Translations under genes and position numbers: made by a program
Source: Bimastos eiseni
Taxonomy: Eukaryota; Annelida; Clitellata; Crassiclitellata; Lumbricidae
NCBI GenBank assembly: GCA_959347315.1
Contig: OY365812.1
Span: 2,296,382 to 2,360,381, forward strand
Reading direction: 5' to 3'
DNA length: 64,000 nucleotides
In this document: positions 46,685 to 57,620 of the stretch, in pieces
Layout of the letters: each line of letters opens with the position of its first letter
Numbering within the stretch: the stretch's first letter is position 1
Notes under the pieces: model-generated
What the model was told of the DNA's origin: nothing
The model's input: the letters and a program-made list of their open reading frames with translations, nothing else
The model's database searches: none

Positions 46685-47275
46685 AGCGTCGTCCTCCTTG
46701 ATCCAGGCATGGGACTGGCACTGCCAGAGTACAAGTACTGCGGAGTTTTGAATAATAAACAGCGTTTTACGCCACTTTAAAGAGTAGGATTTTCCTTTAT
46801 ATTATTAAGTAAAATTAAATCTTTCCGCTGGTTTATAGACAACATAATTCACCAATAGGCTACTCATTGAGCGAATAAAACGCTTAAAAGAGTTGGCCAA
46901 ATTACATTTGACCACATGTCTGTTCATTGCTGCGTGGCTAAATTCTTGAAGGTTTGTTCCACACAATTCTTCAACGTCATCTGTCCATTCCCTATGTCGT
47001 CTTCCTCTTTTATTTGTCCCATCCATTATTCCCAAAAACCAGCATTCGAAGTTTTCTATCATATTTCATTCTGCAAATATGTCCAAATAAACTTAGCTTT
47101 CTCTGGATCACTTCCTCACACACAATTCAATTGTCCTCTGCTGAGGTAATGTCTTCCGCAGACAGATCACTTTATTTTGTTTTATTAACTAAAAAAAATT
47201 ATTTCTTAATATTCTGCGCGGAGCGTTTTGCCACGCTGATTTTTCGATTTGAGCCACCGTTATATCCACATTAGA
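46685..47275 (-). mobile_element. LINE relic, single copy, unit 4
   Basis: Matches the first copy in unit 2 (KRGRRH, DDVEEL on the minus strand, then the GGCAGTGCCAGTCCCATGCC tail). The additional inverted spacer and second copy are absent. Confidence 0.6.
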
Positions 47276-48631
47276 TAGTTCTCTGCTCTCCAGTGACGAC
47301 GCTTCGATGCTTGTGTGAGCGAACGATGATAGGATTTTGACTTGTGTCGTTTAATTGCAAGGATATTTTTATTGCGCCGACGGCAAGTTCCGTAATGCGA
47401 TATTACTTGAGAAGCAGCATCCGTTTCATATGATTGGAGGCCACCTATATTCAGACATGTAAATTAACCCGTGTGCACATTGTACATGTTGGCCTACTTT
47501 TCTTGCTTATTAGGCTAAAGAGCAAAAGCCATCGAATAAAATTTTAGAGACTAATAATTTTAGTAAGACATCCAACTAGAGAGGCAAGATTTGTTAAATA
47601 AGCAGGCCCAGAAGTCTGACGAGAGCAGATGAAGAGTTTATTTTCCAAAAACTAAAATAACTTGTTTTTTTCAACTGTTGACATTGTGCGAACGATACAA
47701 AAGTCATCTAGAACACTTACTTACAGACTTGATATCTGAACCATGATAATTGCTCTAAAGCTGTAATCGTTTTCGTCTTCAGCTTCAAAATCAGAAAGTT
47801 GTCTAAAATGTGTAACAATTGTGTCTTATCTCTGAGCGTGTTACAAAACTGGTCTGCAAAATGAATCGCTATCTAGGCGCTAACGAAACTTGTAAAACAG
47901 TTACTAACTCAACACATGTACAGTATAAGCAATCACTACACATTACTTGGTCACAACAAACACCATTGATTGACAGCTTCTTAGCGCATCGTTCACACGC
48001 GCCTGTGAATAAGCTGCATGGTTCCTGAGACTTCGCTTTTGTGGGCGCTGTAGAAATGTTGAGATTACGATAACGGCATTGGTTATGGTTAGTTTCTGTT
48101 TGACGACACTGCTTCATAACAAAGATGATAAACGCTACGCCTCTCCTTCCTACAGGCCTCGGATTGGCACTGTCAGAGAGCGAACAGTGGCTGGGTTGAA
48201 ACACTGATCAACCTTATTTCCAATTACATTTCCGGGTTCCAGACAATCGATGCATTTTAACTATCATTTCTATGATTGCATGACTTCGAGAAGATACCAT
48301 TTTGATTCCTAATACCACTGCATTGCATTTTATTTATAAATTAATATTGAGCCTCTCTCCCATGACAACCTAGTCAGAGGCGCTCTCAGCTCTCTGCGCG
48401 AAACACGCGATGGAAATGACCGATGTGAGAACAAAAGCGAAAACAGAAACATTCGGACATAAAAAATATAACAACGAATTGAAACTAAAGAAACTGACAT
48501 AGCCCAATTATATTCTTTGCAAAGCTATGTATTATACCAAAGCTAGGTATCACTGGCATGTGCTATTCATCTTGAAGTGACTACAAGCGCTTTTGCGACA
48601 AAGGTAATTCAGTCTAGGTTCATTGCTTTAC

Positions 48632-51600
48632 TTAAGACAGCTTATAATCGCTTATAACAGCGTATAATCGCGACGATTTGTTCGCGAAAACGTCGCGATG
48701 TGGTGGATTGGGAAGCTGGCCGAAAAATTTCCAATTCGGCGATTCATTATTCCCAATGCTGGCTGCCCTTGCGTACCAGATGTTGCCCTCATTTCCACAA
48801 TCTACATCTTCGATTACGAAGAGTCTTTGATTGTGAAGAATTATTCCAAAGTTGTACGAATCTCCCTCTCTTTTGAACTGATTTCTCTCTTGCCATGTCT
48901 TGCCCTCAAAATCAAAGATGAAGCATTTGTCAATGCTCATCATTATAGCATAGGAGCCCCACGATACAGCTCGCAGACGTCCAGAAGGACGAGGAGAATT
49001 AGTCGAAAGGAGAGTGCAGGTCCTGTCAACTGGGTTGAATACTTGCACGCAGTCCAAAGGCTTATGTTCTTTATCTAATCCTCCGAAGACGTAGATAGAA
49101 TCGTTGTTGACAACACAGGCTGAACATTGGGAGCCAAATCTCAACGATCCAACAACACGCGCACTCTTCTTGGTCAACGCATTGTAGCATTCAATCCTGT
49201 CAAAAACAGGCCTACTTAATCCACATCTTCCGCCAAATATATACAACGATTCACCAATGAATTCTGCACAGTGATTTACTCTGCGTTCAACTAAAGACCC
49301 GCATCTGCCCCAACCAGATGTAAAATTATATTTCCATATTTCTTTTCGATATATTCCGTATCCTGTGAAAAACAGTGTGTTGTTGCAAACGGCACATGCA
49401 GCACCAAACGACCTTCTTGCGGTTATATTCACGGAAAGAGGGGTTTGGTCTATATCCTTTGGCTGATGTAGATTGATTATATATTGATGACTAAATCCAG
49501 TAGTTTCATCAATTAAAACTGCAAAGTCTTCAATACTTTCGCCTTTTTCTGTGTGAAATGTAAAACGAAATTGAACAGATTGATAATTACGCTACGATTA
49601 TTGAAACATAATTACATAAAAGAAACATCATATTGTTTAGCATTTGTCTCCAAAGGCAGTTGCATATAAACGGTTCATATTCTGAATGATTGGATAATCA
49701 TAGGGCCTATATTGACAGCTAGGCACAAAGATTGAATAAACCATATAGCCTATGCGTGTAGGTTGACGATTTGGAACTAGATTCGAAAAGAAATTATAAT
49801 CGCAATCTCCAGACTTCTAAATCGCCTCTTGAAACCCCAGCGCAGGGCACCTGCTAATTAACGAGCGATGCGTCGAATCAGAGGAGTTGTACATTAAGCA
49901 TAACCATCAGTTTTATTGCTCCAGACAAACAAATGTAAAAAGTAGCATTTTTCATATTCAGAACTTCTAATGAGGACAAAAGAAAACCCAGAAGGGACCG
50001 TAGTCGCGCAGGATATATATAGCCACCTAAATTTACACTGAGAGTCGCAAGATTGTTGAGGAATGACATTAAATCTTAACTAAGACAACAAAAATAAACA
50101 AATGCAAACATAGTAAACAAAATTAAACATTGAATACACAGTAAACCTTGTAAGAACCCAACTGTACGTTCTGCTCAGTAATCCATGTTCGCAAGTGAAG
50201 CTTAAAAATTTTAGATTTGAGATATTGCAACGGTATTGAAGTATTTTGTTCCATTTTCTGGTCCAGCACATCTAATTGAAAATTTACTAGAGCTCGTACG
50301 AGCAAACTCACTTTTGTAAGAGGCTAGATTACTAGTGTTGTATGAGTCCGAGGTAAGATTGTAGAGATTAGCTTGGGAGCTAGGCAATGTACTGTAGGAG
50401 TGACTTTGTCACCTTGTGCTATCATTTCTTTGAAATATAGCGACCGTCATGAACAACCTTCTCCATGTCTTTCTTTCCAAAGTCGCGTCCCTTACATGTA
50501 ATTCCTCCACGTTCATTTCATAACGGTTTTCTGGGCACATTGACAGAGGTGGTTTGTCATTGCCTTCCCTTGGCTTGGCCTAACGTGCCAGTGTGTTCGG
50601 CTACAAATTAAAGGGAGGTTACTAACGGTCTTCACCACGGAAGGTATGCATGGAGATCTTTGATTCACCAACCCAGGTCGGTTCCGAGTCTACGCTCATT
50701 AGAAACGTGGGTCAGGTCTCCTTCCTGCTTTACTCTAGACACGCTAGAGTGACTGATAGACCTTAGCAGGTGTACTGATGTTTAGATTCACTTATCTAAA
50801 GTTGTTTGATTTGTATAAGTTTTAGAATCAAAAGCTCAGTGAACAATTGCTCTGTATGAGAATCGTATGGGATCCAGTTATTATACTAATGAACTTCTTT
50901 TCAAGATTTCTGTTCTTTGTAGTCGAGAAGTATAATTGAATTCCCAGATCACGTTGCAATAAGTAATGCGAGGATATGTGATAGAATAGAGCAATGTAAG
51001 CATAATTTATGTAGATAACAGATAAGATATTCGATTTAATGTCCCTTAATTTTGTGCAATTTTTAATGCTATTTGTTGCACGAGTTCGTTCCAACTAGGT
51101 TATATGCTGGTCTATGTGTACTCCAAGAAATTTTACGTATTTAACAGGTGGGATGTCCATAATATTATTAATTTGTACTTTTGTTGTGGAGTCGATTATT
51201 TTCCTATGAGACCAGAAGGCAACATAATTAGTTTTTGTCAAATAAGAGATAATTTATTTGCTTTAAACAAATCCGACACTAGTCAAAGTTTCTGGTTGAG
51301 GATTCTAAATACTTTGTCATTCTTCATTAGCATAGTTTATACAATTGCAGTATTTTCGTATTTGAAATACGATTTATTTTCGATGCAATTGTTAATAAAG
51401 GATCAAATTATTTTGTGAGAACCGTAAAACAATGTGAGGCAGCAAAAGTGAATATCTGATTGATAAAAAAACGTGGATTACTTTGCAGAGTTCCAATCAC
51501 GTTTTCATTGGTTATCTTTAGAGGATTGTCTAGGCCTAGACCAGTCTCCTCGAACGTCACATTGAAAGAAACTCTTGGTTGCATAATATACTTCTCGTGG

Positions 51601-52617
51601 TCTTCATCTAATTCATCTGCTCTTCGAAGTATTGCATCTTTACTTCTACAGATGTCGCTATCTGACCCTTTAATTCTGAGTTCATCACAATACCTTTTAT
51701 AGCTTTTCAGTATAATAATGTGTCTGTCCAGTTCATCGTCTTTGGTCTGAATTTCTTTCAAATGTCGATTCTTTATTTCACATAAGGAACTCAGTAACGA
51801 TTTTGTGTGTTCTTTTATCATTTCTCTCAACTTCTCACTTCTTTGCAAAATTTCTACCTCTATTTCGGCCATTTTTTTGAGGAAATTCTCTTTACTTTTA
51901 GATTTCTCTTTCTTGGCCAATAAATAGTTCTTCAGCAAGCGTTGATATCTTGTCAACGTTGCTCTTAATCATTTCACGGAATTCCTTTTCCACTGTGGCT
52001 ACGTCTTTGCAATCATGTGATTTGTGGCTTTCAACAAAACATGAGACTCAAACAACTTTCTCACAATCCGCACAGTAGTAGTCTAATACTTTCTTAGGAT
52101 GAATAGAACAATTCATAACATTTACATTTTGTACTGACTCTTCTTCTCCAACTATGCTTTCAATATTTAAGATTTTATGATTTCGCAACATTTTAAAGTT
52201 CTTATGCATCTTGCCACACCCTTCGCAAAGGCTCTCTTGACAATCGAAACATCTTAATGTTGCTTTAGAGATGATTGATTCAGTAGACTCTGCGTTTCTT
52301 TTGCATACATCGCATGGTGTATCTGTCACGTTGGACTGATTCAATGCTTGTCTCACTTCCACCATGCTGGTCATAAAGAAATTTATTTGTATGCCTTGGA
52401 CTCCATTGTTTGGAATAGTGAATTCCTTCCTGCAAACTGGACATTGTATTTCATCTCCAGGTTTCCTGTCTGCCTTGTCGACCATGTCTTCTAAGCATTG
52501 GAAGCAATACGTGTGAATGCATGGTAGCATTCTTGGATCTGTGAATGTCTTGAGACAGATGCAACATTTTGTTATATCATTCAGTTGTGTCATTGCATTG
52601 CTGTCATGGGTAGTCAT
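48632..52617 (-). pseudogene. Pseudogene D: TRIM-Kelch copy with nonsense and frameshift changes in exon 1
   Basis: Exon 1 (52617-51482) keeps RING and B-box 1, but the codon of the conserved B-box 2 Cys (C190) is TGA at about 52048-52050, leaving 189 residues. A 4-bp insertion (CAATAAATAG versus CAATAG) near 51923 then shifts the coiled-coil frame. The donor is weakened from AAG|GTAA to AAA|GTAA. Exon 2 (49548-48632) is fully open, with intact blades and a short variable loop (RCGLSRPVFDRI). Because the Kelch exon is undamaged, the inactivation looks recent, or the two exon 1 changes could be assembly errors. Exon 1 is a patchwork of A-like and B/C-like stretches. Confidence 0.82.
49549..51481 (-). 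mobile_element. Intron of gene D with the longest LINE relic
   Basis: The 1933-bp intron retains about 960 bp (50035-50998) missing from B and C. On the minus strand this shows a decayed LINE C-terminus (SEFARTSSSKFSIRCAGPENG at about 50235-50300) downstream of VKFLGVHID, as expected for one element. A separate stretch at 50400-50770 (GGTGGTTTGTCATTGCCTTC) looks like another inserted repeat that I cannot classify. Confidence 0.6.
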
Positions 52618-54065
52618 TGTGGAAAACGCTGTAAATAACAATGATAAAATAATGTTGTACATGTGTCACAAGATAACTTTCACAAATGAACCCTGAATAA
52701 CAATTTTTAAATTTATTGCAGTCGTTTGACATCGGAGGGAGTCATTCTTGGCCTCGTCACCTTTATGAAATTTCATCACAACACTCGGATTCTTTTTTGT
52801 GGAAAAAATTTAAAACCACGAAATAAAATAAAATGAACGAACGAACGAACGAAAATATTTTATTGTAACCAAATGAAAACAAAATCATCAAGAGTGTACA
52901 CATAATATTTAGTTGCTCAGTTGGATTACAAAGGGAGGCCCGAAAGGATTACCTCCCGCTAACATGGTCACCCACTGACGTATTTTGCTATATAAATCGT
53001 TGTGAGCACTGACCTAATTAACTAAAATGTGCAGCAAACAAAACACTTGTATAAAGTAAAAAACACTTGTAAAATGGAAAGGAAGTTGGCCATTTATGGC
53101 GTAATCCTTATTTACCTTCATTAATTCGAAACTTTTTTACATTAGCGTTGTCTTTCATTTTATTTTATTTGCCTAGGTGGCCTACTGTATTGTGTAAAAT
53201 TTATACAGATTAAATTTGCGAATAGAAAAGACATACATGTAGCAAAAAGTTTCTAATTTGTGTCTATTAATCAGGTTCAGTATAATACATTATACATTAT
53301 AATACATAATACATTAATGTTTATTTCATATATATACATATATATATATATAACCTTGTACATTATAGTGCACTGCTGAGTCTCAGCTCCACTAATCCTT
53401 TCGCAATTCGCTGTAAAATCAGTGAAGCAAAATCTATTTGGACAATCTATAATGCACGATGTTTTGATACGATCGAAACTGCCAAAGGAATATCTTGAGC
53501 AAGCAAGTTATTATTGACAGAATGGTTTTTGTCCGCAAAAGGAGGATAAACACACCCGGTTAATGAGAGCTGAAATTTGATGAAAATGCTCTTCGTTTCA
53601 GGCTCTAGACGGTTCAAAGTTGCGAATCTGATCACGAGGACATTATTGAGAGAAAAATATTCTACAAATGAGATCAGAAATAATTATATGGCAAAAAGCC
53701 TGGCTAAAGCCACTGAGTAGGCCTAAGTCTATAAGGCGTGGACGTTTGACTTATAGGCAGGCGAAGAGTTGATTTTCTAAGTCTGAAATAATGTTTTTCC
53801 ATTGTTAACATTGTGTCTAACAAGAATATGTTCTTCTCATTGATCTCGTGGAAAAATGATGTTTTCACCAATTGGCACCTTTAGACAGTTAACATTGCCA
53901 TCACTAACTTTATGCAGCTCTCGTAAATGACATGCTGCGATCTAAAAATTCTCAAGATTGCGATTCTGATTTTCTAATTCTACTTCTGTACTGAAATTAA
54001 ATAGCCTACAGACACCCTAAAGCATTAATAAGGCAAGAAATTAATGTCATTTAGACACACATGTA

Positions 54066-55265
54066 GGGGCCGTTCACATATTATAGAACGCTCATGGAGG
54101 AGGTGGGTGGGTTCCGGTTTTGTTAGCGTTATGTTGTGTAGGGTGAGGGGTAGGTTGAAGGTTTTGTTATATAACAAACTTTTTTCAGCTTAAGCTATTT
54201 TGCCTGTTTGCTTGCCAATTGGAAATGCCTACCACCACGGACCTTCATTGTTTAATCAAAGTTCACAATACGTTGTCAACCAAAACCAGCACCATCAGCT
54301 GCCACCTGGCGAATTGATTTCACGTTCTTAGTTATTATTTTATAAATCCACTTTTAACAATTTGCTGTTTACAATTTTAACAATTTCATGTGCATAGCTT
54401 TTAACGCTCTAAAAATCAATTCTGTGTGCTTTGTTTTGATTCTGGTTTAAATTTAAATTAATTCACTTGAAATAATTTTTTTCGGTAGGTACTATCATGA
54501 TGTTTGATTTCATTTTCTATAGTATGTGTAAATAGTTTATGTTTGCTTAAATACCCAATTGCAGTTGTAGTACGCACTCTGTATAAATCATACGCTATTA
54601 AATAGGTAGAGTTGTACTGCGAACTTACCGATAAATACCTGATAGTGCAATATTAAACCAATCCATTCTGTGTGATACCGTAATGCTCATTTCTAGTGCA
54701 AAACAGGAGGGAAACTAAAATGGTGCTTTTAAATAGGATGTACGTCACTACCATGTATCATCATGCTTTTATTAGTAGGCCTATATGTAGATACATGGTG
54801 ACAATCGTCGACTACCCAATTAGTTACCGTAATTAATACAAGTGAATTTAGCGCCATTAAAAGTGCGCCAATAAAAGTGCGATTATTACGATGCAGAGGA
54901 GCTCCATACATGCGGTTTATTCATCATTGGCACCAGAGAGTACACAATTTTAAGGTAGCTTTTGTTACATAGCTAATTGGGCATATGATGATTTTTGCTG
55001 CAGTTCTTGAATTGGATAAAGGCATTTGTCAGCTGAATCACTACTATTAAAGTGCGAACTAACATCGTATTGTTATAAAAGTGTCAAATTGTGCAATACA
55101 ATTATGTCGATTATATGTCTTTTAATGTGCTTGTAGGCTGGGGTGGGGTAGGGGGTGGGTAGCATATCTGGGTGGGGGTCACAGCTGCTGTTATATAACG
55201 TTATTAGGGGTAGGGTTGGGTCAAAAATTGAGATTTTATGCGTTATATAATATGTGACCGGCCCC
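54066..55265. mobile_element. MITE-like element, complete copy, unit 4
   Basis: The ends GGGGCCGTTCACATATTATA and TATAATATGTGACCGGCCCC are inverted repeats of about 26 bp with two mismatches. The body matches 13597-14801. No transposase is present. Confidence 0.72.
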
Positions 55266-55986
55266 TGCAGTATTTGACACAGGCTAGTTTAAGTTCTTTT
55301 CTGAAGGCATTGCCAAAAGTTATCGCTGCTTTTAGGCAATGGTGTTACTTTGCTTTCACTTTCAAAACTGATCGTGCCATTGTTAGCTTTTAGGCAATCT
55401 TCATTTTATAATGTGAAGAAAATATTACAGAACACGTGCATGAATAGTGTTGATTTATAGAAAAAGTTTACCTTGGAAACCCTCAGGAGAAAGATTCAGT
55501 TCACTGATCGGTATTTGGTTCAATCGATATAGCAAAAAATTGGTCCCTCTCTATACTTCGCCCAAGCACGTACCTCTGAAAATAGGTCAAGTCATTTGAC
55601 AACACAGTAGAGGATATTGCTCGAAGAGAGGCATCCGTTTCACATAATCGTAGGCCACCTATAGTCAACCATGCAAATAAATCCGTAGGTAGGCCGACGT
55701 GTAGGCTTACTTGCTTGAAAAGCAAAGTCGTTTAGTAAAATCTGGAACCAAAGTCGTATTGTAATTGCATAAAAATTATTTAGAGAACACTGCTACACAG
55801 TAGGCCTCTCCTACATGTTCAGTTTATATTGTGGGGAGTCGTATAGCTATGGTAGTGAACACAATGGGTTGCCAAAATTCGACTCCTGTAATAACTTATC
55901 AATCATTCGTTCATGAATGAGAATTCGTCCGTTCATGCGGTGATTATAATCATACTTCAGTTTGTCAGTTTTAAATTAGACGATCG

Positions 55987-56010
55987 TTATTATCATTATT
56001 ATCATTATTA

Positions 56011-56055
<45 letters not shown>

Positions 56056-56086
56056 TTATCATTATTATTATTATTATTATTATAAT

Positions 56087-56161
<75 letters not shown>

Positions 56162-56205
56162 TATCATTATTATTATCATTATTATCATTATTATTATTAT
56201 TATTA

Positions 56206-56237
<32 letters not shown>
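55987..56237. repeat. (TTA)n microsatellite, unit 4
   Basis: About 250 bp of TTA/TCA triplets. Asn-, Ile- and Tyr-rich frames through it are artefacts. Confidence 0.95.
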
Positions 56238-56238
<1 letters not shown>

Positions 56239-57195
56239 GAAAGCCTAGTTAAGGCCATTGAGTTAGACTGTTGGGCGTGGACACTTGACGTGTTTGAGAA
56301 AGCGAGGTTAAGACTTAAGAGTTGATTTGCCAACCCTAAAACAATTTGCGTTTTAATGTTGACATTGTGAGGAAGATTCAAAGTCATCTAGAAGATTAAA
56401 ACGAGGTGCAGCCATTAGACTAAATATTGCCCCAGAACGTTGAAACTCTTTGTTACGCCAATTATGTATATCTTTATGCTCAGCTTTTAGTAGCCTACAT
56501 GTACTTTCCTGAACCTATATTACAACTGACTCAGACGATCTTGTTGATATTCTAACAGCGAAATTCGTTTCAGTTTGTCCTCTCAGAACAAGACCCCTCA
56601 ACATAAATTCCCAGCTGACATTTTAAACTAGTGTTGTTATTATTAATCAATTGCACAGAAACATTGCATTTGCATGAACCGACGAACTCGGTATTTGAAC
56701 CATGATAAATGCTCTTAAGCTGTTGTCATTATTGTTCATATTCTGCCTGATAATCAGGCAGTTGTTCTAAATGTGTAACAGTTTTATTTGATCCCAGTTC
56801 ATATAACGCATCTGGCTTGCTATATGAGCCACTTTCTTGGTGCTTACGAAGTTTGTAAAACAATAATAAGCAATCATTCCATAAATATATGCATTTCGTC
56901 ACAACTCATGTCGAGTAATGTATGGAAGAAACACAAACATGCACTCAGTTATTCCTGTAAGCTTAGGCCTACTATGTATTAGTAATTGTTTCTTCAGGGT
57001 TGCTATTGTTAGTATTTCCTCTGTATCAGCAATCACAACAATGCACAGACCACTCGAGAAACCGCCAGTGGCACACACGATGGCATATGATTATATGCCA
57101 TCGTGTTCAGAGAATGTTCATCTGGATCAATGGGCGTCGTGTAAGTGAAGCGGTCCAGGAGTGCGCAGCATTAGCTGCACCACTGCCAGTCAGTC

Positions 57196-57620
57196 TGTCG
57201 CTGGTGGAATAGGACACCGCAAATCCAAGCCACCCGGCGAACCAAATGGTGCACCTTACACAGGAATGATCTGTAGTCTGCCGGTCAGTCGACCGAAGCA
57301 CCCACTACCAGTCACACAAAAGACCAGCGTCACCTCTCGGTCGAGACGAACATTTCCCGGCCTAGAGCAGGGTCCTAAGTTAGTCAATCGCATGTCGGTA
57401 AACCCATTGCTTCTCACCTTCTGTCAAAGTTAGATTAGACGACAAAAGAATCAAATACCGCCAATAGGTAGGCAGAAATTAACCAGAAACAAGCTGAATA
57501 GGCCTAAGCTGAAATGACACGAGTGGAAAAACGACCAATTCGATCGTAACAATCGGAGATCATTCATGAACCAAAGCTAACTTTGCGAATATCCAACTTA
57601 TTTTTTTAAAGAAAACCGGT
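57196..57620. other. Right edge of the array, region downstream of gene E
   Basis: Unique, higher-GC DNA between the end of unit 4 and the stop codon of gene E. It probably contains the 3' UTR of gene E, but no clear AATAAA was seen. The plus frame 57161-57433 spans the junction and has no recognisable domain. Confidence 0.5.

Larger units (their letters stand above)
43959..57195. repeat. Segmental duplication unit 4 (contains pseudogene D)
   Basis: Fourth unit. The first 2.9 kb follow unit 2 at an offset of about 25810, including the TA satellite. The LINE relic is single as in unit 1. The array stops near 57195, where CACTGCCAGTCAGTC leaves the repeat and unique DNA begins. Outside the gene D remnants no supported coding gene is seen. 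Confidence 0.85.
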
